Origin: Epichloe hybrida
Taxonomy: Eukaryota; Ascomycota; Sordariomycetes; Hypocreales; Clavicipitaceae
Assembly: GCA_019022495.1 (NCBI GenBank)
Contig: JAFEKR010000003.1
Location: 3,596,001-3,660,000, forward strand
Length of the DNA: 64,000 nt
Reading direction: 5' to 3'
Part shown: positions 1-9,705 of the stretch, one piece after another
Layout: each line of letters starts with the position of its first letter
How positions within the stretch are numbered: position 1 is the stretch's first letter
The notes under the pieces: model-generated
Told to the model about the DNA's origin: nothing
The model's database searches: none
The model's input: the letters and a program-made list of their open reading frames with translations, nothing else
Made by a program: the position numbers and the translations under genes

Positions 1-983
1 ATTATAGTGTGAGAACTGCAACAAATCCGTAATCTGCATCGCAGGTTTCCCACCATTAGTGCTAGTGCGAACTAACCATCTTACCATCTTGAGCGGCCGA
101 TGCTTGTTAACGTGTCATTGCACTTGTCAAGCTGTCGGGTCGGCCAACGTCCGTCCGTGACCGTGACAAAACAAGCTTGATTGGACAACCCCTACCGGGT
201 GGTCCCGACTCCCACAACCGAATGGCGTCAAATGGCGTCAGGTGGAGGTGAACGGTGGAAGCCGATAGGGGCTGAGTCCGCCAACCAGACGCCGCGCAGG
301 CAGCTGAAAGTCCCCTATCATGTACTCTGGACCGCCTTAACAATTGAAAAGTAGTCATCGCGGCTCTTCGGCACAAGCTGGAGCGTCAAAGGAGCGGTCT
401 TGACGTCACTTCCTGGCTTGTCGAAACCCCACCCCCGCTGGGGGCTGGCAGCTGCGCAGCTGGCACGGCTGGCACGGCTGGCACGGCTGGTTGCTGCTTT
501 GCGGAGTAATTTGTTGGATTGATGGGCCACGATACGACGCGATGCGATGGGCGACCAACTTTTGTGTGTTGTGTGCCACCATCGTTGAATGCCTGGATAG
601 TAGACACCACCCGGCAATGCCAAGAAGCCGGTTGCTGTTGGATCGGTTCTTTTGTGCGTACCCCTACCAGTTGTCTTTTCTCTTCCCGTTTTTCGCCCTT
701 CTCACTCTTTGCATAGCGAACCTCACGTGCTGCTCACACCTCCTGTTGATCTTGCAGCATTGTCTGATCCTGCGCAAATTTTCCGTTCCGAGACACGAAT
801 CAATGGCCAGCCGTGCTGTTCTCCAGAAACCCCACGTTATCACGAGACACCATCTGCTTTGATCGATACAGGCCTCCTCCATATCTCCATATCTCTCCTG
901 TTTACCCTGCGACAAGACCGATAGTCCACGTAGCTCTTCATAGTCTTCTTGGCTTCCTGAAGTCAAGCTGCGTCTCTGCTGAA
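1..983. other. Intergenic region and promoter/5' leader of the C2-domain gene
   Basis: No convincing gene is seen. The short ORFs here overlap each other on both strands and resemble no family I know. The stretch holds a 9-bp tandem repeat (461-490). The last 300 bases are pyrimidine-rich, as expected for the promoter and leader of the gene starting at 984. Confidence 0.6.
461..490. repeat. 9-bp tandem repeat, three copies
   Basis: TGGCACGGC is repeated three times head to tail (461-469, 470-478, 479-487). It lies about 0.5 kb upstream of the C2-domain gene. Confidence 0.9.
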
Positions 984-2813
984 ATGGCGGCAACCAAAGA
1001 AAGCCCGCCGAACCAAGAAAAAAGCTCTGATGTTGGCAACAGACCCGGCGCCGACACATCGAAATCACAGCAGAACGGGGCTAAATCACACAAGCCGCCG
1101 CATTCCACCAGCCCAAAACTGAAGAAAGCCGTCAAGTCCAAGAAGCCTCCTGGAGGGTTCGATAAAACGCCTCTGCCGGATGCACCTCCGGGATACACGG
1201 TTCGCTTCGGCTTTCGGTATGCCGCCAATCTTCCGCCTGGCGATCTGAGCACTGTTTCCTCTGACCCGTTCTTGACGGCCACTCTGAGGGCGCCGAATCC
1301 TAAGAGACACAAGGAGGACCCTGACCTTGTGTACCGCACACAGACTCTCCGGAAAACAACCGAGCCAGAATGGAACGAGGGGTGGACAGTCGCCAATGTG
1401 CCCGCGTCGGGCTTCACTCTCAAGTGCCGTTTGTACGACGAGGACTCGCCTGATCAGGATGACCGTTTGGGAAATGTCACAGTCAAGATACCGCACCTCC
1501 TCGAGGGGTGGGAAGGAATTCCAGCGCCGGGCAAAGAATTTGAGGCTAAGAAGCGAATGATTAGCAAACGCGCTCTCGTGCTCAAAAGTATCGCCACGTG
1601 CTTTAATTCTGACATGCATGTCACTCCTCGGCTCTGCATCACCATGGAAGTCCTTGGAAAATCGGATCCCCCGCATGCGCAAATGTACACACTGGGCCCG
1701 ACGAGGTGGACAAAGCATTTTAGTCCTATGATTGGACGACTGACAGGAACCAAAGTCAACAAGGACGCAGAGCACGATCAAGAGAAGCTCTCCAAGGACG
1801 AGGAAGACAAAGACAAAAAGGGGAGCCAGAAATACGAGTATGTATCCACGAATGGAAGACAGTGGTCTCTACATTCACAAAACTAGCCGCTGACCCCTTT
1901 TCCTAGCTTTCAAGCAAATGAAATGCAACTGCAAGGCCCCGTCCCGCCAGAGCTCTACCATCGATACGTAGAGTTTCGACCCATCATTGCCTCCATGTTT
2001 GACTCGTCAGGCCTTCGTGGGAAGATTCTCAACTTGGCGCTCCACAAGCAGCATAATCGCATATACAATTTTGACCAGTCCACCGAATGGGGATCATTCG
2101 AGCCGTGCTCCGAACAGGCGACCCTTTCTTTTCTGCGACTTGCGCACTTTGACGAAGGTGGTAGAGTCTTTACGTATGTTCTGACTTTAGATGGAATGTT
2201 CAGGTTTACAGAGACTGGAAAGGAGTTCGGCATAGATCTCCTCAGCAAGCACACCATGCACTCCAACGTGGATCCGTACATCGCCTGCTCGGGTGAATTT
2301 TTCATTCGCAGGCTCGAACGACCAGATGCCTCGGACGATCCTAAACCCAAGGAGAAGGTTCACCCCGACGAGGAGATTTCGGGCGGGCCGCCACAGGAAA
2401 ATCCACCTCTCAACCCGTCTTTCTATCAACTGGTCATAGACAATGATTCGGGGACGTACAGGCCAGACAAGTCCATCTTGCCCAAATTGAAGAAGTTCCT
2501 TGAGAAGAACTTTCCGGGTCTCGGCGTGGTAACTATGCATTGCGAAGAGGAAGAGCTGCAAAAGATGAAGCAGGCGCAGCACGACACCAAGAAGAACGAA
2601 GGTCGCATGATCAACCTCGTCATGAACAGGAGCGTGAGCAGCATCAGCTCAGCCGAGAGCGAGCTGGAAGACCGAGACGCAACATGGGAGTCGGGGCAAA
2701 AGAGCAAGCGGGAAGCAGCTCTGGCTGCTATCGAGGATCCATCTCAGCTAAAGCAGGCAATCAAGGGCGCCATGTCCAGGAAGAAAGGGCAGGCGTCGGC
2801 CGCACCAAAGTAG
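984..2813 (+). CDS. C2-domain protein, conserved in filamentous fungi
   Basis: Two exons, 984-1837 and 1907-2813, encode about 586 residues. The intron has a GTATGT donor, a CTGAC branch site and a TAG acceptor, and restores one open frame. I start at 984 because upstream in-frame codons read like leader. A Lys/Pro-rich, probably disordered N-terminus (1-65) precedes a C2-type beta-sandwich at about 71-175, with acidic loop residues around D94, D152, D154 and D159-160. A long conserved second half follows and ends in a charged, Lys-rich tail. C2 domains bind membranes, often with calcium. I know this architecture as a conserved fungal protein of unknown function, probably peripheral to membranes. 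The specific role is not readable from sequence. Confidence 0.85.
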
Positions 2814-3232
2814 CATTGCATATTGTTACAGCGTCGAAGCTCGGTGCCATGGATTTTCCTTTTCTTTTTGTCCCTCTTTTCTTTTTTTTTTTCTTTTTTT
2901 AAAAAAAAAAAAAATAGGGATAGATAGCTATTACATTGTAATGACCTGTTGCGGGCATGACGGGGCCACAAGCGTGTTTGTAAAAATTAGTTTGCTTGAT
3001 ATTATGCATATTCCGCTATTCAGAGCCTAGTATCCTCTTGAAAATGATACCACTTGTTCTTTACCACAAATTTGTATTCCCAGCGCGCTCTTTTGCGCAA
3101 ACGTGCCTGCCTGCTGGTGTGAAACGCGTTGCTTCCTCAGATCTTGTGAGCTCGGAACCCTTGCTTTCTTTTTTTTCTCTCTTTTCTTTTCTTTTTTTCA
3201 GACCCTTTCCGGAACCCACGACACATGTCAAC
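2814..3232. other. Convergent 3' regions
   Basis: Between the stop of the C2 gene (+) and the stop of the thioesterase gene (-). It contains a T-rich run followed directly by an A-run (about 2876-2915), and a second T-rich tract near 3167-3198. No gene is seen. Confidence 0.6.
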
Positions 3233-3916
3233 TCACAATTTTGGGTTCAATGCCACCCACATACTAGAGCCCTTCACCAAGACGTTGCCCTCTCCATCCC
3301 TGAGCTCGCATCTCATTCTGGTCTTCCTCCCCTCAACGCTCTCCGTCCACGACGTGACGCGCACCACGCCCGGCACCGGCACCGGCTTCAGGAACTTGAC
3401 CTCCAGCCCGGCCGTCACACTGTTCAGCCTGTAGACGAGGTGGTCCTTTCCCAACGCGGCGTTGATCTCGTTGACGGTGCTCATGGCCTCGTCCACCATG
3501 GTCATGGTCATGCCGCCGTGGATAATGTTGCGATAGCCCGTCAGAGCGTCGCCGAGATCGAACAGCGTGTCGACGGTCTGGATGGGGCGTTTCGGATCCC
3601 GCAGCTGCGTGGCATCCTGGGGCCTGAAGAAACAGAGCATGTGCTTCAGCGCGCGGGGAGTGGCTAGCGTCGCCCCGACGAACTGGTCCTTGTCGCGGGA
3701 GGGCATGAGGCATTGCGGGATGAAGGGGATGGCGGGGCCGATGCCGTGCGGTGACGATTCGGAGAGGAGGAGGTCGGCGCACCAGGGGATCGAGGTGAAG
3801 TATTGGAGGGCGGATTCGTAGAGCGATGGTGGTGCGTCTGGCGGATGGAGGTTGAGAGGGGGGCTGAGGATGCGCTTTAGAGGGATGCGCTTTATCAGGG
3901 GAGTTTCGTCCGGCAT
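3233..3916 (-). CDS. Hotdog-fold thioesterase (PaaI/4HBT type)
   Basis: A single exon of 227 residues. The open frame extends to 4066, but the extra residues are a Lys/Arg run read from a CT-rich tract, so I start at the ATG at 3916. The C-terminal half (about 80-227) is a 4HBT hotdog domain. The family signature is N-I-I-H-G-G-M (130-136) followed by D142 on the long helix, the usual acyl-thioester binding and hydrolysis elements. The family hydrolyses acyl-CoA or acyl-carrier thioesters; the substrate cannot be told. There is no clear targeting signal. It is transcribed away from the GPCR gene at 4661, across a 744-bp shared upstream region. An additional 5' exon is possible. Confidence 0.85.
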   Translation of the reverse strand: MPDETPLIKRIPLKRILSPPLNLHPPDAPPSLYESALQYFTSIPWCADLLLSESSPHGIGPAIPFIPQCLMPSRDKDQFVGATLATPRALKHMLCFFRPQDATQLRDPKRPIQTVDTLFDLGDALTGYRNIIHGGMTMTMVDEAMSTVNEINAALGKDHLVYRLNSVTAGLEVKFLKPVPVPGVVRVTSWTESVEGRKTRMRCELRDGEGNVLVKGSSMWVALNPKL

Positions 3917-4660
3917 TTGGGGCAGAAATCTTTCTTTTCTTTTTTTTCTTTTTTTGTTCAATTTCAAGTTTCGTTGATTGTGGGCCAGAATGCCAATTAA
4001 GTGAGAGAGATGATGCTGGTGATACACAAGATTGGGATTCGGTTGAGATGCAACGGGCCTCGGCATCTTGGGGGAATCGCTTCGGCTTTAAGTGGGGCCC
4101 TTGAATCCGGAGGATCTGTATTACAGGGGTGTACATGTACTGTAAATAAATGTACGCATTTTCAGCATCATGCCTAGTGTGAGACGTGTGGAAAGAGCTT
4201 CTGCAAGTGGCAGAGAGAAAGAATAAGAAGCGGCATACGCCTTATAGCATCGAGCCCTAGTTTGCAGCTGTTGTGCTCGCGTGCATATGCCATGGCAAGG
4301 TGCCAGCCAGCATCAACAACTGCAACCTGGAGGAAACATGGATTCGCACTCGTTTGGCTATTCCCAGTGGACCAGCAGTGCAGAGTTTGTTCAAAGAAAC
4401 ATCTGTTTGCCCCGAGTTCACAGCCATGGACCAACAGTTGTGAGTGAATTCAGCAACCAAATAAATGCTCGCCAGCTGGCACCCAGAGCCATCAGCTGCC
4501 AGCCGAGCCGTCTTCTCAGGCCGCGGGGCCGTGAATCGTTCAGAATGCACAACAGCACAAATGAAGCGTGAATCTTCTTTGTTGACTTGGAAGCTCAAGT
4601 CATCTCTTGCCAAGCTCAACCGCTCCTATCGACCCATAGCGCACATATCTCGCCGCCATC
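3917..4660. other. Divergent promoter region of the thioesterase and GPCR genes
   Basis: No gene is seen. A CT-rich tract (about 3930-3960) lies just upstream of the thioesterase start. The remainder carries only short overlapping ORFs on both strands. Confidence 0.6.
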
Positions 4661-6286
4661 ATGGAGAGCAGCGACGATGGATCAAAGCTCAGCACCGAAC
4701 ACATCAACACCCTCATCACGATTGAACGCACAGGCGCGGGTCTTTCCATGGCTGCCATCGTCCTGACAGTTATTTCGTACCTTGCTTTCAAGAAATTGAG
4801 GACGACGCCCAATCTATTTCTCGTATTTGCATCGATAGCCAATGCTGGCGCGAGCATTGCTTCGATGATGGGGTATGACGGGCTGCGCATGGGCGTGAAC
4901 TCAGCTCTTTGTCAGGCCCAGGGGTTTATCTTTGAGTGGTGAGTACTTTTCCGTTGCTGGAAGAGCCAAGTGTTCTCGCAAATTGATGGTTGTGTGTTTT
5001 CTCTAGGTTCATGCAAGCCGACCCATGGTGGTCTTGTGCCATGGCTGTCAACGTCTTTCTCGTCTTCTTCAACAATGCCGATCCGTCCATGTTCCGGAAA
5101 TACACGTGGGTGTACTGCATAATTTGTTTCGGTGGTCCCATGGTACCAGCTGTTGTGCTTGTGGCGCTTCAAGGAGATCCGAAAGGGCCTGTGATTGGGG
5201 ATGCGGCTGTAAGTGCAGCCTACTTTTGATTCCTTCGTGTTTCAATCAGTGCCTAGAAGCCGGTTCCTGACCACGATATGGGTTTTAGCTTTGGTGTTGG
5301 ATAAGTCCAAGTTGGAGCATCGTTCGCCTGTATGCATATTACATACCTATTTGGATTTGCATTCTCCTCTCCATAATCATCTACATTGCTGTGGGATGCT
5401 ACGTCTTTCGGCGGAGAAACCAGTTGCGGAACTTTACGATTCCCGAGCTGATAAGAGGTCGTGTGAATGTGTCTCTTTCGGGGAGCGAGAACAGAATATC
5501 CGGGGAAAAAGTAATAGTTCCCCATCTATGACGGGAATTTTCGCTACAATCAACTGATGATTTGCACAGAGCTTCGCAAGACCAAACGAGTGGTACGGAC
5601 TAGCAGTCACTGAGGTTCACATCACCACTGACGTTCCTGGATTCGACTCTCAAGAGGCCATTGCATCTCCGACTGCGGCACATTCAGCAGAGTCACGAAT
5701 GTGCGGCGACTTGTCCCACACTGACTCTCAGGCTGAATTTCGCGCTCGCCCGACCCAGCAGTTCGAGACTACATGCTCTTCTGGTGGCAGACATACGAAC
5801 AGGACTACTTTATCCGGGCGATTCGGTACGCTGACCTCGACCACATCGATGAAGTTGAAGCGTCTGGATCCAGTAAAGATGGCTTACCTGCGGACGAGTT
5901 TCATTTTTGGGCTCTCCGTCTTGATCACTTGGATCCCCAGCTCCGTCAACAGGCTGTACAGCCTCGCAAACGAGGGCCAGGTCAGCTACTCACTCAGCAT
6001 TGCGAGCGGCTGCGTCCTACCACTCCAGGGTGTCTGGAACGCCGCCATCTTCTTTACGACGAGTTGGAGTGCTGTGCGGGCCGAGGCGACGGCTGTCAAG
6101 GCTAAATTTGGATACGGCCATCGTGAATACCCTAGGGGTTCAACGCGACTGGACAGTAGACTGGGGCTCTCGTCAACAGATACCAGCGACGACTTTGGCG
6201 AGAGTCAATTCCCGGGGAAAAAGTGGTGCGGCTGTAGCAGATGCTGCGGGGGTGACGAGACTGAAATGTACGAGCATGAGAAATGA
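4661..6286 (+). CDS. Seven-TM receptor, fungal cAMP-receptor-like GPCR
   Basis: Four exons, 4661-4938, 5007-5208, 5289-5510 and 5570-6286, join in frame to about 472 residues. All introns are GT-AG and 59-80 bp. TM1 is near residues 26-44, followed by the conserved R-T-T-P-N loop. An L-C-Q-A-Q segment, a W-F-M-Q-x-D-P-W-W block and a C-W-I-S stretch match the Dictyostelium cAR/Git3-like receptor group of filamentous fungi. A long cytoplasmic loop (exon 4) separates TM5 from TM6-TM7, and the tail has a Cys-rich patch (C-G-C-S-R-C-C) that could be palmitoylated. In this family the receptor is plasma-membrane located and is thought to signal through G-proteins and cAMP; the ligand is unknown. 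Placement in the family is firm, function is inferred. Confidence 0.9.
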
Positions 6287-6494
6287 TGATGGGGGCCTGG
6301 TGAGGGAACACAGTTGAAAAGGGCACCGTCTGTCCACCTTGATGTATTAGCCGATGAGCAAAAACGCCATGTAGCATCGTCAAACATGTGTTTCCCACAA
6401 CCAGAAGGTTTTTTTTCTTCTTCTCTTAGACAGTTGCCGAGTGCTGAATGATTTGCCATTGGTCCAGATATACCAGATTTAGTCCCCCCTCCAT

Positions 6495-7476
6495 CTAAAT
6501 TTTGGAATAGATGGCTTCTCCCTCGGCGGCATCCACACCATCCGTGATGACCCTCTTCACCGCAGCGTCCAGCTCCTCGTTGCCATCCTGCAAATCTATC
6601 CACGAAGTCTTGACACCCTCGGCAGCCAACAGGGCATCTGCCGTAGCAGCCACCGTCGCACGGCTCACACTCCCCATGGCATGCTCCGTCTTGCCGAGCT
6701 CCACCCTGCCAGCAGGCTCTTCAGTCAAGGCGCCAGGACGGAGACAGATGCCCACCAGCGTAGAGCTCTTCTTGGACGTCTGGTACAGGACCTCGTCGGC
6801 CGCAATCTTGGCCTGGTAGTAGGTTGCGAGGACGCCGTAGTTGAACTCCTTGTTGTACTTGTCCCACTCGCCGGCCGGCCACCAGGAGGCACCGGAGCGA
6901 CGGGAGCCGCAGTACGAAACCAGGAGGAAGCGGGTTATCGAGGGGATTTCAGCGGCTGCGCGGACGAAGTTGATGGCGGCGTCCCGGTCCACCTTGTAGG
7001 TCTGGCGATTGTTAGTCAGCGAATTGCTAAATTGCACCTGTCACGGGAGGGAACGAGGGACGTATTACGGCTTCGGCGCCACCTTTGCCACCAGCACCTG
7101 GGTGCAGTTATCGTGTTAGCTTCTCCTATGGCCTTCTTGACCTCTCTCTCGACAATCGCGCCTGCTGTGTCTTGTTTCCTCTCTTTTTTTCTGGGGGGGG
7201 CGGAGGGGACGTACCCGCGCTCCAAGCAATATAGTCAGGCTTCACGTCCTTCAAGATCGTCGCAGCCTGCTCCTGGGTGGACACGTCACCGACGCTGTTC
7301 ACCAAGACGTTGAGCTTGCCTGGCAGGTCCTTGCCGAGCTTCTCGATGGCGGGAGCCTGCTCCTGCGTGCGAATCATGCTGGTCACGGCCCATGAGCGCT
7401 TTAGCAGCAATGGGGTGAGGAGTTGGGCAACCTTGCCGTGGCCTCCGATGAGGAGAACGTGGTGTGGGGCGGCCAT
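6495..7476 (-). CDS. Atypical short-chain dehydrogenase, NAD(P)-binding, YMR090W-like
   Basis: Exons in coding order are 7215-7476, 7069-7097 (only 29 bp) and 6495-7001, giving 265 residues. A Rossmann motif G-G-H-G-K-V-A lies at 11-17, with a following basic loop. The tiny middle exon supplies the G-A-G-G-K-G-G segment that this family carries after strand 4. The second half contains a Y-Y-x-x-K pair typical of extended SDR-like proteins. Relatives such as yeast YMR090W are predicted NAD(P)-binding epimerase/reductase-like proteins with no proven substrate. The first intron contains a C-run (seen as a G8 tract on the + strand near 7192). The gene diverges from the gene at 8011 across 534 bp. 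Confidence 0.88.
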
Positions 7477-8010
7477 TCTGCGTGATTCTTGGGTGTAAGA
7501 TGTGAGGGAGGGGACAGCTCGAATTCGGTTGAACGATTTGTTGTTTGATAGGGCCGGTGATGTTGTGATGTTGGACTTGGTCGGTGATGAATGGCGCACG
7601 GCTGGTTGAGGATTTGTTAAACAAGATGAAAGGCAGTTTAAATCCAATGGGTGGTAATATACATATATCATGATATATGCGACAAGGTGGAAGAGGGGTT
7701 CATGAACCGAGGTAGCTTTACATACATACATACGTAGCCAGCCTACGGATTACTAGCCTACGGTACTTATACAGTGGAGTAGTAGCAGCATGAGTGAGCC
7801 CGCGCCCGCGCCCCGTCCCCTCTTCCTCTTCCTGTCGCAGATGCAGCAAACGATCGAAAGCAAGTCGCGTCCCCCCAGCGTTGCTGAGCAACCCTCAAGA
7901 AGTGGGCCGCACTCCATTAGCAAGTATAAACCCATTGCCACTGCTGGGCTGGGCATTGCTGAGTTGTCTTCTTGCATTAACCGAACACCAAACAATCAGA
8001 TGCCAGTACC
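7477..8010. other. Divergent promoter region
   Basis: It lies between the dehydrogenase (-) and the orphan gene at 8011 (+). It holds a tandem CATA stretch near 7721-7736 and one TACGGATTAC motif at 7744-7753, a sequence that recurs in other intergenic regions of this window. No gene is seen. Confidence 0.6.
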
Positions 8011-9091
8011 ATGAATATCGAGCACCGCGTCGCTGATGGTAACCTTAGCAGGACGCCTCCAAACCAATCTTTGCCACCAACTCCCCCGAGATCCGGTGAG
8101 CGAAAGCAGTCAATTGTGATTAACTCTGTCGAAGAATTGCGTCGGTATTGGAACGATCAAAAGGCAGACTACCTGCGTTGGCGGTTGAACGACGATTCAG
8201 ATGAGGTGATCTGGATTCAGAAAGGCAAGGAATTTAATCCACTCGAGCACCTAGAGGAAATCCGGACAATCTTTCGTCGCTTCGATTGCTATCCCACGAC
8301 TATTCGTGTCCGCATGCCTTCATCAATTCACGGTGTCGTAATTGGAGCCTTGGTGGAAGAGTATGGATCATTAAAGGATCGACAAGGCGGCGAATTTCTG
8401 GACATTTATTCTTCTGTCTCGTCTGATGTACCCCTGGATAACCAACGCGAAACTCGTCAACCCGATGTGCAGCTCCGGCACAGATTACAAAAATGCCCTC
8501 GCGTTATCATGGAGGTGGCGTACACCCAAACCGAGAAAGCGCTAGAGAGACTTGCCTGGGACTATATCCTCAAGTCTAATGGCTATATCAAGAGAGTTTA
8601 CGGTATCAACCTTCAACCGATCGGCAAACCATCTAGAGTTATAGAATGGTGTGCTAGAGTCACACTCTCTAACGAAGCGGATTATGACGAAGAAGTACGA
8701 GTTGAAAAGACCCTATTCAAGGTATAGATTTAGAGCCTATAACTCTGTGCAAACTGGCGTTAACTTCTAGCAGGACTTCCGAGCAGCAGATGGCTCACTT
8801 GTGAATCCTGATGAGTGTCTGAAGATTCCTCTCAGTGATTTTGGCATCGATGTGGAGGGGCAACAGCAGCCTGGGATATCAATTCCGTTTCGGAGCATTT
8901 TCACCGCGTTAAGACGAGGCGAGGAGATGCATTCCATTAGGAAGGAGGCCAGAGCACAGCCTCCAACTAAACGTGTCAAGCGTCTTGAGCGCACGCCGAG
9001 CCCCATTGAAGAATTGAATTCCGAAGACGAGGCCAGGTTTCGGAAAGCAGAAGAAGCGGCGGACGAGGCGAAAGACTCAGACTATCAGTAA
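8011..9091 (+). CDS. Orphan fungal protein, possible PD-(D/E)XK-like core
   Basis: Two exons, 8011-8721 and 8771-9091, encode about 343 residues. The acceptor is a TAGCAG tandem (8768-8773), so one Gln may be included or skipped. Residues 145-200 read P-D152-V-Q, then about 15 residues on V-I-M-E168-V-A-Y-T-Q, then a helix with L-A-W-D-Y. This D...E-V-A order resembles the restriction-endonuclease-like cores of expanded fungal families of unknown function, but the canonical E-x-K lysine is absent, so activity is doubtful. The C-terminus has a basic patch (K-R-V-K-R) and an acidic tail, suggesting nuclear location. It is followed 122 bp later by a MITE. I recognise the type but not a named family. 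A functional claim would need profile-profile comparison. Confidence 0.65.
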
Positions 9092-9203
9092 CCATCAGAT
9101 GATGCAAGCAGTCAACAGAGTAAGGTCTGTTAGTTAGCACAGTAGGCTTAACCCTAAAAACTAGACTTCCTAATCAGGGAGGCACCGAATTTAAGAAATA
9201 TGA

Positions 9204-9567
9204 GTTTATCACGGACCTCTAAACACGCATATGTCAAAAATTGAACACGCATATGCCGCCCCACTTTTCCCGCTTTTTGCCTACCTTCTGACCTAGATTC
9301 CTCTCCTTCTCCCCTTTCTTAGCTTCTTAGTTATTATTAATTATTATTACCTTTAATATTAAATTTAACCTTTTACACTAGTATATTATATCCTTAGTAT
9401 CTCTAATAATAATACTAGCTATATAATTTTACCTTACTATAATAGCTATAAAGATTAGACGCGAGCCACACTAAAAACAGGTAGGTAGACTGTCTATCCC
9501 GATTAGGACTAACGGCATATGCGTGTTCAATTTTTGACATATGCGTGTTTAGATGTCCGTTTATCAC
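9204..9567. mobile_element. 346-bp MITE, Mutator-like (MULE) by its 9-bp target duplication
   Basis: The element spans 9213-9558. Its ends are inverted repeats of 46 bp (9213-9258 and 9513-9558) that match at 45 positions; the one difference is C9217 against T9554. It is flanked by an identical 9-bp direct repeat, GTTTATCAC, at 9204-9212 and 9559-9567. The interior (about 254 bp) is very AT-rich and has no ORF, so it is non-autonomous. Each terminal repeat holds two copies of ACACGCATATG. A 9-bp duplication is typical of the Mutator superfamily; hAT elements usually make 8 bp. It sits in the promoter of the monooxygenase gene, ending 147 bp before its ATG. Near-identical arms suggest recent insertion. 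Confidence 0.9.
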
Positions 9568-9705
9568 CATCAAAGGTTGCCTCGCTTGAAACCAGGATTC
9601 ACGTGCAGGGTAGCCGCCGCTAGCCGAATCGTGCTCAGTGCTCACCCAGTCGACGACTTCTCTCAACCTCCAACTTTCCCTTCCGTCAAAGCCTCTCTCT
9701 CCATC

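Noticed and set aside
3333..4136. A second long minus-strand ORF overlapping the thioesterase
   Set aside because: Arg/Pro/His-rich alternate frame of the same exon, with no domain.
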